Notes: generated from the letters alone by a model not told the origin. DNA of 64,000 nt from Nocardia nova (GCF_002933465.1 NZ_PSZE01000026.1:1-64000); one strand, 5' to 3'; positions 26,043 to 35,248 are shown, counted from the first letter of the stretch. Made by a program: numbers and translations.

Positions 26043-28346
26043 ATGCACCGCAAACCGCCGACTCGCGATATCGATGAAGCCAAGCTGGCGGTGACCCCGC
26101 CGAAGAAGCAGGCCGCCGGCGTCACTGCCGTCGCGGTCGCCCTCGACCGGGCCGTCGAGGAGATGGGCGTCGTTCGCACAGCCCGCACCCTCACCCGGGT
26201 CAACCAGCGCCACGGTTTCGACTGCCCCGGCTGCGCGTGGCCCGAACCCACCGGCCACCGCCGCCCGGCCGAATTCTGCGAGAACGGGGCCAAGGCCGTC
26301 GCCGAGGAGGCGACCCTGCGCACGGTCACGCCGGAATTCTTCGCCACCCACTCGCTGGACGACCTCGCCGGCAAGACCGGGTACTGGCTGGGGCAGCAGG
26401 GACGCCTGACCCATCCGATGGTGTTGCGGCCCGGCGACACCCACTACTCCCCCATCGCCTGGGAGCAGGCCTATCGGCTGATCGCGGACACCCTGCGCGG
26501 CCTGGCCTCACCGGACGAGGCCGTGTTCTACACCTCCGGGCGCACCGCCAACGAGACGGCCTTTCTCTATCAACTGCTGGTGCGCAGCTTCGGCACGAAC
26601 AATCTGCCCGACTGTTCGAACATGTGCCACGAATCCTCCGGTGCGGCGCTCACCCGGTCGATCGGCATCGGCAAGGGGTCGGTGTCGATCGACGATTTCG
26701 CCGCCGCCGATCTGATCATCGTGGCGGGACAGAATCCCGGCACCAATCATCCGCGCATGCTGTCGGCGCTGAGCACCGCGAAAGCGCACGGCGCCACGGT
26801 GATCGCGGTGAATCCGCTGCCGGAGACCGGGCTGATCGGCTTCCGGGATCCGCAGACGGTGAAGGGTTTCACCTCCGGCGTCACCATCGCCGACGATTTC
26901 CTGCAGATTCGCCTCGGCGGCGATATGGCCCTGTTCCAGGGTCTGGCGAAACTGCTGTTCGACGCGGAGGATCGCGCACCCGGCACGGTGGTGGACCGGG
27001 TCTTCGTCGACGCGCACACCGCCGGCTTCGCCGAATACGAAAAGCATATGCGCGCAGTCGATCTCGACGAGGTCGTCGAGGCGACGGGTCTGACCCGCGA
27101 ACAGCTCGACCGCACGGCCGAGCTGCTGGCCCGCTCGAAGTCCACCATCATCTGCTGGGCGATGGGTCTGACGCAGCAGCGCCACGGTGTCGCCACCATC
27201 GAGGAGGCGACGAATCTGCTGTTGCTGCGCGGCATGATCGGCAAACCGGGCGCGGGCGTCTGCCCGGTACGCGGGCATTCCAACGTGCAGGGCGACCGGA
27301 CCATGGGTATCTGGGAGAAGATGCCCGAGAGTTTCCTCGACGCGTTGGATTCCGAATTCGGTATCACCGTGCCGCGCGAACATGGTTGGGACACGGTCGA
27401 TTCCATACGCGCCATGCGCGACGGGCGCGCCAGGGTGTTCATCGGCATGGGCGGCAACTTCGTCTCGGCGACGCCGGATACCGAGGTCACCGAGGCCGCT
27501 CTGCGCGCGTGCGAGCTGACCGTGCAGATTTCGACCAAACTCAACCGCAGCCACGTCGTGCACGGCCGTACCGCACTGATTCTGCCGACCCTGGGCCGCA
27601 CCGATCTCGATCTGCAGGAGGGGACCAGACAGCAGGTGTCGGTGGAGGATTCGATGTCGATGGTGCATCTGTCCACCGGCCGGCTGCAGCCGGTGAGCGA
27701 CGATCTGCGCAGTGAGGTCGCGATCGTCTGCGAGCTGGCCGCCGAGTTGTTCGGCCCCGATCATCCCGTACCGTGGGAGCGATTCCGGCGCGACTACGAC
27801 CACATTCGCGACGCCATCGCCCAGGTGGTACCCGGCTGCGCCGACTACAACCGGAAGGTGCGCAGTCGCAACGGTTTTCAGCTGCCGCATCCGCCCCGCG
27901 ACAACCGCGAGTTCCGTACCGCCTCCGGGAAGGCCAACTTCGCGGTCAACGACCTGCACTGGCCGCGGATCCCGCAGGGGCGGCTGCTGTTGCAGACGCT
28001 GCGCAGCCACGACCAGTACAACACCACGATCTATGGCCTCGACGACCGCTATCGGGGCATACACAACGCCCGCCGCGTCGTGCTGGCGCATCCGGACGAT
28101 ATCGCCGAATTCGGTTTCGCCGACGGCGATCTCGTGGATGTGATCTCCGAATTCAGCGACGGCGTCGAGCGCCGGGTCACCGGTTTCCGGATCGTCGGCT
28201 ACGCCACGCCGCGCGGCAACGCCGCGGCCTACTATCCCGAGACCAACCCTCTGGTCCCGCTCGACCACGTCGCCGAGCGCTCCAACACCCCCGTGTCCAA
28301 GGCTGTCGTGATCCGGCTGGAGCCGCACCGCCACCTCACCGCGTGA
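26043..28346 (+). CDS. FdhF/YdeP-type molybdopterin oxidoreductase
   Basis: This is a cytoplasmic molybdopterin oxidoreductase of 767 residues, of the FdhF-like/YdeP branch annotated as formate dehydrogenase alpha homologue. Visible marks are an N-terminal CPGC...FC cluster-binding region (about residues 61-85), the conserved PDCSNMCHESSG segment with the presumed Mo-ligand cysteine (about 195-206) and GQNPGTNHPRML. IGKPGAGVCPVRGHSNVQGDRTMGI follows, with a C-terminal cofactor-binding domain. It has Cys, not Sec, at the active site. ATG at 26043 with AGGAGG eleven bases upstream. The next gene is fdhD, the sulfurtransferase such enzymes need, as in mycobacterial fdhF-fdhD. Formate as substrate is not certain for this branch. 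Confidence 0.92.
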   Translation: MHRKPPTRDIDEAKLAVTPPKKQAAGVTAVAVALDRAVEEMGVVRTARTLTRVNQRHGFDCPGCAWPEPTGHRRPAEFCENGAKAVAEEATLRTVTPEFFATHSLDDLAGKTGYWLGQQGRLTHPMVLRPGDTHYSPIAWEQAYRLIADTLRGLASPDEAVFYTSGRTANETAFLYQLLVRSFGTNNLPDCSNMCHESSGAALTRSIGIGKGSVSIDDFAAADLIIVAGQNPGTNHPRMLSALSTAKAHGATVIAVNPLPETGLIGFRDPQTVKGFTSGVTIADDFLQIRLGGDMALFQGLAKLLFDAEDRAPGTVVDRVFVDAHTAGFAEYEKHMRAVDLDEVVEATGLTREQLDRTAELLARSKSTIICWAMGLTQQRHGVATIEEATNLLLLRGMIGKPGAGVCPVRGHSNVQGDRTMGIWEKMPESFLDALDSEFGITVPREHGWDTVDSIRAMRDGRARVFIGMGGNFVSATPDTEVTEAALRACELTVQISTKLNRSHVVHGRTALILPTLGRTDLDLQEGTRQQVSVEDSMSMVHLSTGRLQPVSDDLRSEVAIVCELAAELFGPDHPVPWERFRRDYDHIRDAIAQVVPGCADYNRKVRSRNGFQLPHPPRDNREFRTASGKANFAVNDLHWPRIPQGRLLLQTLRSHDQYNTTIYGLDDRYRGIHNARRVVLAHPDDIAEFGFADGDLVDVISEFSDGVERRVTGFRIVGYATPRGNAAAYYPETNPLVPLDHVAERSNTPVSKAVVIRLEPHRHLTA

Positions 28347-28383
28347 CCGCACGACGGCACCGACCAGAACTGCGAGGCAGCTT

Positions 28384-29220
28384 GTGAGCAGAGTAACCGC
28401 GCGCAGACCCACCCGGCGCATCACACCCGCGGGCATCGTCTCCCGGCCCGATACGCTGGCCGTGGAGGAGCCGTTGGAACTGCGCGTCGACGGAACGGCC
28501 CTGACCGTCACCATGCGCACCCCCGGCCACGACATCGACCTGCTGCACGGATTCCTGTTCAGCGAGAACATCATCGAGTCGGCGGACGACATCGATTCGG
28601 CCCGGTACTGCGCCGGCACGGACACCGAAGGTCGCAACACCTACAACGTGCTCGATATCCGATTACGCCGTGCGGTTCCCATCCAGCCCCGCGGGTTCGT
28701 GACCAACAGCGCCTGCGGATTGTGCGGTACCACCGCGCTCGATCAGGTGCGCACGCGCAGCCGCTTCCGGCCACCGGCCGACTCGCCGCGCGTCGATCCG
28801 ACGCTGCTGGCCGCCCTGCCCGGTGAGTTGCGTTCGCGTCAGGCGGTTTTCGATGCCACCGGCGGACTGCACGCGGCCGGGCTGTTCACCCCCGACGGCA
28901 CCGCACTGGTCGTGCGCGAGGACATCGGCCGGCACAACGCGGTGGACAAGGTGGTCGGCTGGGCGCTGCGCGAAGGACGCGTGCCGGCTCACGACACACT
29001 GCTGATCGTCAGTGGCCGGGCGTCGTTCGAGCTCGTCCAGAAGGCCGTCATGGCGGGCATTCCGGTACTCGGCGCGGTCTCGGCGCCCAGTTCGCTGGCC
29101 GTCGACCTGGCCGCCGACAACGGACTCACCCTGGCCGGCTTCCTGCGCGGCGACACGATGAACATCTACAGCGGGGTCGACCGGCTGGCGACCACGCCCG
29201 CGGCGGCCACCGGCACCTGA
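28384..29220 (+). CDS. fdhD: formate dehydrogenase accessory sulfurtransferase FdhD
   Basis: FdhD moves sulfur from IscS-type cysteine desulfurases to the Mo cofactor of formate-dehydrogenase-like enzymes. The 278-residue protein has the catalytic CGLCG motif (about residue 111) in TNSACGLCGTTAL. The family segments GHDIDLLHGFLFSENII, VREDIGRHNAVDKVVGWAL and SGRASFELVQKA are also present. GTG start at 28384, 37 bp after the oxidoreductase, so the two form an operon. It should serve the preceding enzyme and possibly the other oxidoreductase at 20.8 kb. Confidence 0.97.
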   Translation: MSRVTARRPTRRITPAGIVSRPDTLAVEEPLELRVDGTALTVTMRTPGHDIDLLHGFLFSENIIESADDIDSARYCAGTDTEGRNTYNVLDIRLRRAVPIQPRGFVTNSACGLCGTTALDQVRTRSRFRPPADSPRVDPTLLAALPGELRSRQAVFDATGGLHAAGLFTPDGTALVVREDIGRHNAVDKVVGWALREGRVPAHDTLLIVSGRASFELVQKAVMAGIPVLGAVSAPSSLAVDLAADNGLTLAGFLRGDTMNIYSGVDRLATTPAAATGT

Positions 29221-29266
29221 CCCGCGAACCGGCGACCGGATCCACGCAAGCCTGCTACCCGCCAAC

Positions 29267-29280
29267 TAGAACACGTTTCA
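29267..29280. promoter_or_regulatory. KstR-like operator motif
   Basis: TAGAACACGTTTCA fits the published KstR cholesterol-regulon consensus TnnAACnnGTTnnA at every fixed position. It lies 88 bp upstream of the membrane-protein gene at 29368. One match in a GC-rich genome is suggestive only. Confidence 0.45.
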
Positions 29281-29367
29281 ATTCCAGGGAGTCCACATGG
29301 ACCTCTTGTCCATCCGTTTTGCCCGGCTTACCGTAAGGCGACAACCCGGCGGACGGGAGGGCGCGCG

Positions 29368-29901
29368 ATGCGAATTTCGGTACACGGCACGGGTGGGGGA
29401 GTCCAGGTGCGGATGCGCCTGGACGCCAACCGCCGCCGCCGGCTGATCACCAGAATCTCGTTGTGGCTGTTGGCGATCAACGGCATCGTGGTCGGTGTCT
29501 GGGCGGTGCTGCTCCCCGAGCCGTGGTTTCGCAGTTTCCCCGGCTTCGGACTGAACTGGGTGGGCAGCGACGGTCCGTACAACCACCACCTGGCGACGGA
29601 TGTCGGTGCCTTCTTCCTCGGCTTCGGCGCGCTCAGCCTGGCGGCGCTGTACTACCGCGACAGCATGGTCGCCCGCGTCGCCGGAATCGGCTGGCTGGTC
29701 TTCGGAATTCCGCACCTGATCTATCACGTCGCGCACAAGCCGGAGCAGATGGGCGGCGACAACTACGCCGTCAGCCTGATCGCCGCCACCCTGCTGCCGG
29801 CACTGGCCGCGGCCATTGTCGTGGCCGCGCCGCGAGAACGGGTGCGGCTACGCGATCCGGCGCCGATGACTATCCGCTTCCCGCGCCGTCATAGTAGATG
29901 A
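29368..29901 (+). CDS. four-helix membrane protein
   Basis: This is an integral membrane protein of 177 residues with four hydrophobic helices (LITRISLWLLAINGIVVGVWAVLL; VGAFFLGFGALSLAAL; RVAGIGWLVFGIPHLIYHV; AVSLIAATLLPALAAAIVVAA). The loop LPEPWFRSFPGFGLNWVGSDGPYNHHLATDVGAFFLGF is typical of an uncharacterised actinobacterial family. A conserved His pair (YNHHLATD, PHLIYHV) lies near the helix ends. ATG at 29368 with GGGAGG upstream. A KstR-like site is present in the upstream gap. Function unknown. Confidence 0.85.
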   Translation: MRISVHGTGGGVQVRMRLDANRRRRLITRISLWLLAINGIVVGVWAVLLPEPWFRSFPGFGLNWVGSDGPYNHHLATDVGAFFLGFGALSLAALYYRDSMVARVAGIGWLVFGIPHLIYHVAHKPEQMGGDNYAVSLIAATLLPALAAAIVVAAPRERVRLRDPAPMTIRFPRRHSR

Positions 29902-30111
29902 AGCTGCTCGGCAGCCGCAGGAATGCTCTCCGAACAGCAGTAACGGGACCACTCCCCGAGGCGATGAGCAAGCATCGGAGAAAAGGTTCAACGGCGAACC
30001 ACGGAAGATCAACGGCGATCTTCGGCAAGCGGGCGCGACGGGGCGACCGGTCGTCACCGCCTCCGACCAGCTCCACTCGCTACCGTCACAACTCGATACA
30101 ACTCGATACTT

Positions 30112-30570
30112 CTACTGCGAATCCGCGCCGGCATCGACGATGTCGGCGCGCGGAACCGCCGCAAGCGCCATCAGCGCATTGAGGAACCCGGTTCGATCCG
30201 CCGCATCCAGGCGGCCGAGCAACTCCTCCTCCTTGGCCTGGATATCGGACTGGGCCGCCTGCGCCAGGGCCTGCCCTGCCGCGGTCACGGCCAGCAGGCG
30301 GGCCCTCCGGTCGGCCGGATCGGGATAGCGCTCGATCAGGCCGCGCTCCTGCAGATCGTCGAGGACGGCGATGATGCGGGTCTTGTCGGCGCCGATCTCC
30401 TCCGCGAGCACGCCCTGCCCTCGCGCCGGCCCTCGGCCCAGCGCCAGCAGTACCGAATAGGCCCACATCGTCAGCCCGTGCGATTCGAGTACCGGCCGCT
30501 CGGCCGCCATCAGGGCACGTCCGAGCGGCACGATCATCGCCGCCAGATCGGGTCGCTGCGCATCCGCCAT
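30112..30570 (-). CDS. MarR family regulator
   Basis: This is a 152-residue MarR-type regulator: LAEEIGADKTRIIAVLDDLQERGLIERYPDPADRRARLLAVTAAG is the winged helix. I chose ATG 30570, where a TATCTT -10-like element ends exactly seven bases upstream (30583-30578) and no RBS is present. This fits a leaderless mRNA, common in this order. A TTG three codons earlier is the alternative. It lies 100 bp downstream of the maleylpyruvate-isomerase-fold gene on the same strand. Confidence 0.88.
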   Translation of the reverse strand: MADAQRPDLAAMIVPLGRALMAAERPVLESHGLTMWAYSVLLALGRGPARGQGVLAEEIGADKTRIIAVLDDLQERGLIERYPDPADRRARLLAVTAAGQALAQAAQSDIQAKEEELLGRLDAADRTGFLNALMALAAVPRADIVDAGADSQ

Positions 30571-30679
30571 GCCGAACAAGATACGTGCCCGCCGGTCCGC
30601 TTCGGCCGGGGTCCGGCCGACTTCGCCGGTACAACCGGGAGCTCGAGCGCCCGGTTGCGCAATCCCATTGTGCGGGCGC

Positions 30680-31279
30680 CTATTTCACCCCTACCGGCCA
30701 GGACGGCGACCGGCCCAGCAGGCTGAGGATCCGAGCGAGCGGATCGGAGGGGTCGGTATCCGGCACCGCGGGCGCGAACGCCGAACCCGGCCGCAAGCGG
30801 AAGTCGCCGTCGGGTACCGCCTCGGCGATCCGCAGGGCGGGCTCCGCCAGTTGCGGGTCCAGTTCGTAGGGCAGACCGATCGCCCGGGCCACATCCCACC
30901 CGTGCACGACATAGTCGATGAGATGGAAGCCGATCGCCTGACTGCCCGCCGCGGTGAACCCGGGGCCGAATTCGGGAAGTTCGAAATCCCTTTCCAGCAC
31001 CCCGGTTTCGGAGAAGGCCGCCGTCACATCGGCCGCCGCCTCGCGATACACGACCACCGGATCCGCCGGTGGATCCAGCCGCCAGACGGCCGTATCGCCG
31101 CCGTGGCCACGCGCGGCGGCCGCGAAACCGCGGTGCTGCACGGCCATATGGGTGAGCAGTTGGGTCAGATCCCATTCGCCACAGGGTGTAGGCCGGTGCA
31201 GATCGGCACGGGCCACCTTCGACACGATCGTCACGCTGTACTCGACCGCCTTGCGGTCGAGATCGGAAATATCACTCAT
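30680..31279 (-). CDS. TIGR03086 / mycothiol-dependent isomerase-fold protein
   Basis: This 199-residue DinB/MDMPI-superfamily protein has the metal-ligand pattern typical of the family: H in LLTHMAVQHRG (about 44) and HLIDYVVHGWDVARAIG (about 119-135). The terminal PSDPLARILSLLGRSPSW is characteristic of the TIGR03086 group. Members are thought to bind a divalent metal and use mycothiol in detoxification, but few have been characterised. ATG at 31279 next to an AT-rich palindromic promoter region shared with the divergent AhpD-like gene, so the two may answer the same signal. Confidence 0.88.
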   Translation of the reverse strand: MSDISDLDRKAVEYSVTIVSKVARADLHRPTPCGEWDLTQLLTHMAVQHRGFAAAARGHGGDTAVWRLDPPADPVVVYREAAADVTAAFSETGVLERDFELPEFGPGFTAAGSQAIGFHLIDYVVHGWDVARAIGLPYELDPQLAEPALRIAEAVPDGDFRLRPGSAFAPAVPDTDPSDPLARILSLLGRSPSWPVGVK

Positions 31280-31298
31280 GAGCTTATCGTATGCTCCT

Positions 31299-31317
31299 GC
31301 ATATCATATGTCTATGC
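31299..31317. promoter_or_regulatory. AT-rich nested palindrome between divergent genes
   Basis: CATAT-c-ATATG (31300-31310) lies inside GCATA-N9-TATGC (31299-31317). The stretch is strikingly AT-rich for this genome and sits between the TIGR03086 gene (minus) and the CMD gene (plus). The likely role is promoter/operator; the nearby MarR (30570) is a candidate regulator. Confidence 0.5.
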
Positions 31318-31443
31318 TTATTATTTCGGCTTACCGCGGCGATTACGCTAGGGAATAGGTGAGACCGGCATCACGTTCGTGGCCCGTCACATCGCGGGAC
31401 GGCGTCTCGTCCAAGGGGTGAACCGTCTTCCGAAGGGAGAATC

Positions 31444-32019
31444 ATGAGTGCCACCCGCATCCCCCCGGTGCCGCCGCAGCAGGCGGGCCTACTGACCCGG
31501 ATCATGTACCGCGTCAGCAAGCGCAGGTTCGGCGAGGTGCCCGAGCCGATGGCCGTGCTCGCCAATCACCCGAAGATGCTCACGGCCTACGCGGCCCACG
31601 AATCCCTGGTCGGCCGCGCCACCTCCGTCGTACCCGACGATGTTCTCGAGATCGCGGTTTACCGGGTGGCCTGGACGGTCGGCTGTTCCTGGTGCGTCGA
31701 TTTCGGCACGATGCTCATGCGGCTGAGCCACCTCGATATCGACAAGCTGAAGCAGATCGCGGACTACGAGACCTCGGCGGCCTACAGCGCGGACGAGCGC
31801 GCCGCGATCGCCTACGCCGACGCCATGACCGCCACTCCCACCACGGTCACCGATGAGCAGATCGAGGACCTACGGGCCCGCTTCGGCGACGCGGGCGTGG
31901 TGGAGTTGAGTTATCAGATCGCACTGGAGAATTCCCGCGCCCGAACGTATTCGGCGCTCGGCATCATCGCGCAGGGCTTCAGCACCGATTCCTGTCGAGT
32001 GCCCTGGGCACAGGACTGA
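31444..32019 (+). CDS. carboxymuconolactone decarboxylase (AhpD-like) family protein
   Basis: This is a 191-residue AhpD/CMD-fold protein. The family motif GCSWCVDFG (CxxC near residues 79-82), a redox-active pair with nearby acidic and His partners, points to a peroxidase-reductase-like or thiol-disulfide role and not lactone decarboxylation. The C-terminal helices (SYQIALENSRARTYSALGI) match this family. ATG at 31444 with AAGGGAGA upstream. A hairpin terminator follows. Its divergent neighbour is a mycothiol-linked family, consistent with oxidative or electrophile stress. This is inference. Confidence 0.9.
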   Translation: MSATRIPPVPPQQAGLLTRIMYRVSKRRFGEVPEPMAVLANHPKMLTAYAAHESLVGRATSVVPDDVLEIAVYRVAWTVGCSWCVDFGTMLMRLSHLDIDKLKQIADYETSAAYSADERAAIAYADAMTATPTTVTDEQIEDLRARFGDAGVVELSYQIALENSRARTYSALGIIAQGFSTDSCRVPWAQD

Positions 32020-32048
32020 GCGAGACGCGACGATCGCGGACACCAGAA

Positions 32049-32078
32049 AGGGGCGGGAGGTTTCGGCCTCCCGCCCCT
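32049..32078. terminator. 12-bp hairpin, probably bidirectional terminator
   Basis: aggggcgggagg (32049-32060) and its exact complement (32067-32078) surround a 6-nt loop tttcgg. It lies between the convergent CMD gene and clpX and can serve both. Confidence 0.85.
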
Positions 32079-32106
32079 CTTCGCAGCTTTCGGAAATGCG
32101 CTCCGA

Positions 32107-33387
32107 TCAGGCCGACTTCTCGCGGCGTTCGGCCGCCTGGCGCTTGCGCGGCACGATGGTCGGCAGCACGTTGTCGTTGACCGTATCGGCGTTGATGACC
32201 ACCTTGGCCACGTCGTCGCGGCTGGGGATGTCATACATCACCGGCAGCAGCACCTCTTCCATGATGGCGCGCAGACCGCGAGCGCCGGTACCGCGCAGGA
32301 TGGCTTGATCCGCCACGGCCTCCAGCGCGTCCTTGGTGAACTCCAGGTCCACGCCGTCCATCTCGAACAGCCGGACGTACTGCTTCACCAGAGCGTTCTT
32401 CGGCTCGGACAGGATGCGGACCAGCGACTCCTTGTCCAGATTGGTCACCGAGGCGACCATCGGCAGGCGGCCGATGAACTCGGGGATCAGGCCGAACTTG
32501 ATCAGATCCTCCGGCATGACCTCGGCGAAATGATCCGCGGTGTCGATCTCGGCCTTGGACCGGACCTCGGCGCCGAAACCGATGCCGCGCTTGCCGACCC
32601 GGTCCTGCACGATCTTCTCCAGTCCGGCGAAGGCGCCGGCCACAATGAACAACACGTTCGTCGTGTCGATCTGGATGAACTCCTGATGCGGATGCTTGCG
32701 TCCGCCCTGCGGCGGCACGCTCGCCTGGGTGCCCTCGAGGATCTTCAGCAGCGCCTGCTGCACGCCCTCACCGGAGACGTCGCGGGTGATCGACGGGTTC
32801 TCGCTCTTGCGGGCGATCTTGTCGACCTCGTCGATGTAGATGATGCCGGTCTCGGCCCGCTTGACGTCGTAATCGGCGGCCTGGATCAGCTTGAGCAGGA
32901 TGTTCTCGACATCCTCACCGACATAGCCGGCCTCGGTCAGCGCGGTGGCGTCCGCGATGGCGAAGGGGACGTTGAGCATCTTGGCCAGCGTCTGCGCGAG
33001 GTAGGTCTTACCGCAGCCGGTGGGGCCGAGCATGAGAATGTTCGACTTCATCAGCTCGACCGGCTCGCCGCGGCTGTCGCGGCCCTTGTCACCGGCCTGG
33101 ATGCGCTTGTAGTGGTTGTAGACGGCCACCGCCAGCGTGCGCTTGGCCGAATCCTGGCCGATCACATACTGCTCGAGGAATTCGCGGATCTCGGCCGGCT
33201 TGGGCAGCTCGTCGAGTTTGACCTCACTCGACTCGGCCAGCTCCTCTTCGATGATCTCGTTGCAGAGGTCGATGCACTCGTCGCAGATGTACACCCCTGG
33301 TCCCGCAATGAGCTTCTTGACCTGCTTCTGACTCTTTCCGCAGAACGAGCATTTCAGCAGATCGCCGCCATCACCGATGCGCGCCAT
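32107..33387 (-). CDS. clpX: ATP-dependent Clp protease ATP-binding subunit ClpX
   Basis: ClpX is the hexameric AAA+ unfoldase that feeds substrates into ClpP. The 426-residue protein has the N-terminal zinc domain (CSFCGKSQ...YICDEC; Cys at 14, 17, 36, 39) and Walker A GPTGCGKT. Walker B is IIYIDEVDK, the pore loop and the ClpP-binding IGF-type loop (RGIGFGAEV) follow, and the sensor 2 arginine lies in TGARGLRAIMEE. ATG at 33387. It is downstream of clpP1-clpP2 but separated from clpP2 by 371 bp, so it probably has its own promoter. Confidence 0.98.
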   Translation of the reverse strand: MARIGDGGDLLKCSFCGKSQKQVKKLIAGPGVYICDECIDLCNEIIEEELAESSEVKLDELPKPAEIREFLEQYVIGQDSAKRTLAVAVYNHYKRIQAGDKGRDSRGEPVELMKSNILMLGPTGCGKTYLAQTLAKMLNVPFAIADATALTEAGYVGEDVENILLKLIQAADYDVKRAETGIIYIDEVDKIARKSENPSITRDVSGEGVQQALLKILEGTQASVPPQGGRKHPHQEFIQIDTTNVLFIVAGAFAGLEKIVQDRVGKRGIGFGAEVRSKAEIDTADHFAEVMPEDLIKFGLIPEFIGRLPMVASVTNLDKESLVRILSEPKNALVKQYVRLFEMDGVDLEFTKDALEAVADQAILRGTGARGLRAIMEEVLLPVMYDIPSRDDVAKVVINADTVNDNVLPTIVPRKRQAAERREKSA

Positions 33388-33758
33388 CTCGTGGGTCCCT
33401 ACTTCCTTGTCCGCGTGCAACCGTCTGTCCCGGATGCCGACAAGCCGCCTTCGAACAACGCTACCCGCCGTGCATCCGATCAGTGTCGCGCGTCGATCGG
33501 ATTCTCGCACTTCGGCGTATGTCGTCCGGGTCGGTCGTTTGTGCCGACACCCAATGAGCCAAGGTCCCTAGACCGACCGTACCCGGTCGACGCGACGGAG
33601 GTCGACAACTCGAGGATGTTTCTCGCGGAGAGAGTGTCGCAAAGCTCACCCGACACGCTCGCCACGACCATCCCGGCTGCCGATCCGGGCGGTGCCGACC
33701 TCGTTCCGCCGCCCGGACCAGCGCCCGCGGAGCTCGCACCGCGAGCCCCGCGGCGGAA
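33388..33758. other. 371-bp clpP2-clpX intergenic region
   Basis: No protein-like frame is visible on either strand. It presumably holds the clpX promoter and leader. I could not identify a convincing ClgR box or sigma-factor motif by eye. Confidence 0.45.
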
Positions 33759-34427
33759 TCACTTCTTCTGGGCGCTCAGCTTCCGGTAGTCGAACACCGT
33801 ATCGATGATCCCGTAGTCCTTGGCCTCGTCGGCGGTCAGGATCTTGTCCCGATCGGTGTCCTTGCGGATGGTGTCGGCATCCTTACCGGTGTGGCGGGCC
33901 AGCGTGGTCTCCATCAACCGGCGCATGCGCTCGATCTCGGCGGCCTGGATCTCCAGATCGGAGACCTGGCCCTGGATGCCACCCTCCAGCGAGGGCTGGT
34001 GGATCAGCACGCGGGCGTTGGGCAGACAGGCCCGCTTACCCGGAGTACCGGCCGCCAGCAGCACCGCCGCCGCCGAGGCCGCCTGTCCCAGGCAGACCGT
34101 TGCGACATCGGCACGCACGTACTGCATGGTGTCGTAGATGGCCATCAACGAGGTGAAGGAACCACCGGGCGAGTTGATGTACATGGTGATGTCGCGGTCG
34201 GGATCCAGCGACTCCAGCACCAGCAGCTGCGCCATGACGTCGTTGGCCGAGGCGTCGTCCACCTGTACGCCGAGGAAGATGATGCGCTCCTCGAACAGCT
34301 TGTTGTAGGGGTTGGACTCCTTGACGCCGAAGCTCGAGTGCTCGATGAACGACGGCAGGATGTAGCGGGCCTGCGGGCTCGCCGGTGCGATACCGGACAG
34401 GCCGGCACGCGGATCGATGAGGGTCAT
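33759..34427 (-). CDS. clpP2: ATP-dependent Clp protease proteolytic subunit 2
   Basis: ClpP2 is one of the two ClpP subunits that form the mixed ClpP1P2 tetradecamer in mycobacteria and relatives. The 222-residue product starts MTLIDPRAGL. The nucleophile Ser is in GQAASAAAV, the His in VLIHQPSLEGG, and the Asp in the RKDTDRDKILTA region. I chose ATG 34427 from the family N-terminus; the frame is open 24 codons further. It follows clpP1 by 40 bp and is surely co-transcribed. Confidence 0.96.
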   Translation of the reverse strand: MTLIDPRAGLSGIAPASPQARYILPSFIEHSSFGVKESNPYNKLFEERIIFLGVQVDDASANDVMAQLLVLESLDPDRDITMYINSPGGSFTSLMAIYDTMQYVRADVATVCLGQAASAAAVLLAAGTPGKRACLPNARVLIHQPSLEGGIQGQVSDLEIQAAEIERMRRLMETTLARHTGKDADTIRKDTDRDKILTADEAKDYGIIDTVFDYRKLSAQKK

Positions 34428-34467
34428 CTTCGTCTCCAAAGTCGATGGGGTATGAGCGGTCTCGCGC

Positions 34468-35055
34468 TCAGTTACCGGTGCCGTTCGCCTGGCGGGCATT
34501 GGTGATCACGTGGTCGATGAAGCCGTACTCCAGGGCCTGCTTCGCGGTGAACCAGCGGTCGCGGTCGGCGTCGGCGGTGACCTGCTCCACGGACTGGCCG
34601 GTGTGCAGCGCCTGCAGCTCGTTCAGCTCCCGCTTGGTGTGGGCGAGCTGCTCGGCGTAGATCGAGATGTCGGCAGCGCTACCGCCGATACCGGCGGAGG
34701 GCTGGTGCATCATGATCCGGGTGTGCGGCAGCGCGTAGCGCTTGCCTTTGCTGCCCGCGGTGAGCAGGAACTGGCCCATCGAGGCGGCCAGGCCGAACGA
34801 GATGGTCACGATGTCGCACTCGGCGAACTGCATGGTGTCGTAGATGGCCATGCCCGCGGTGACCGAACCACCGGGCGAGTTGATGTACAGCTGGATGTCG
34901 CGTGTCGGGTCCTCGGCCGCCAGCAGCAGGATCTGCGCGCACAGCTTGTTGGCGATGTCGTCGTCGACCTGGGTGCCCAGGAAGATGATGCGGTCGCGGA
35001 GCAAACGCTCGTACACCGAATCACTGAGGTTGAGCCCAGCAGTCGCGGATGTCAT
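34468..35055 (-). CDS. clpP1: ATP-dependent Clp protease proteolytic subunit 1
   Basis: ClpP1 is the partner of ClpP2. From MTSATAGLNLSDSVYERLLRDRIIFLG the protein has 195 residues, with catalytic Ser in FGLAASMGQFLL, His in RIMMHQPSAGIGG and Asp in ADADRDRWFTA. A GTG at 35100, 15 codons upstream, has a better-placed GGCAGG sequence and may be the true start, giving a short propeptide; I kept the ATG that matches family N-termini. It is downstream of tig, separated by 260 bp with a terminator. Confidence 0.95.
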   Translation of the reverse strand: MTSATAGLNLSDSVYERLLRDRIIFLGTQVDDDIANKLCAQILLLAAEDPTRDIQLYINSPGGSVTAGMAIYDTMQFAECDIVTISFGLAASMGQFLLTAGSKGKRYALPHTRIMMHQPSAGIGGSAADISIYAEQLAHTKRELNELQALHTGQSVEQVTADADRDRWFTAKQALEYGFIDHVITNARQANGTGN

Positions 35056-35170
35056 GACCGGCCCCGACTTCAAAGGTGCCACAGCCTGATTGATTGTCAC
35101 GGATACCTGCCCTCTCTCGCCGGCACGATGCCTGCCGGCACAGCATCTGTCCAATGTGCGGTCTCGCGGG

Positions 35171-35211
35171 GCCCGGTTACGCAAGCTACCGCCTTCGATC
35201 CCGGGCCTCGA
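35171..35211. repeat. dispersed copy of the 72-bp repeat core
   Basis: acgcaagctaccgcct (35179-35194) is identical to the core in all three copies of the array at 9.2 kb. Here it is framed by gcccgg (35171-35176) and ccgggc (35201-35206 region), forming a larger imperfect hairpin. It lies between tig and clpP1. Confidence 0.6.
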
Positions 35212-35248
35212 CCGCGGCCTGATTCGGTTGACACAAACCCTAACGAAA

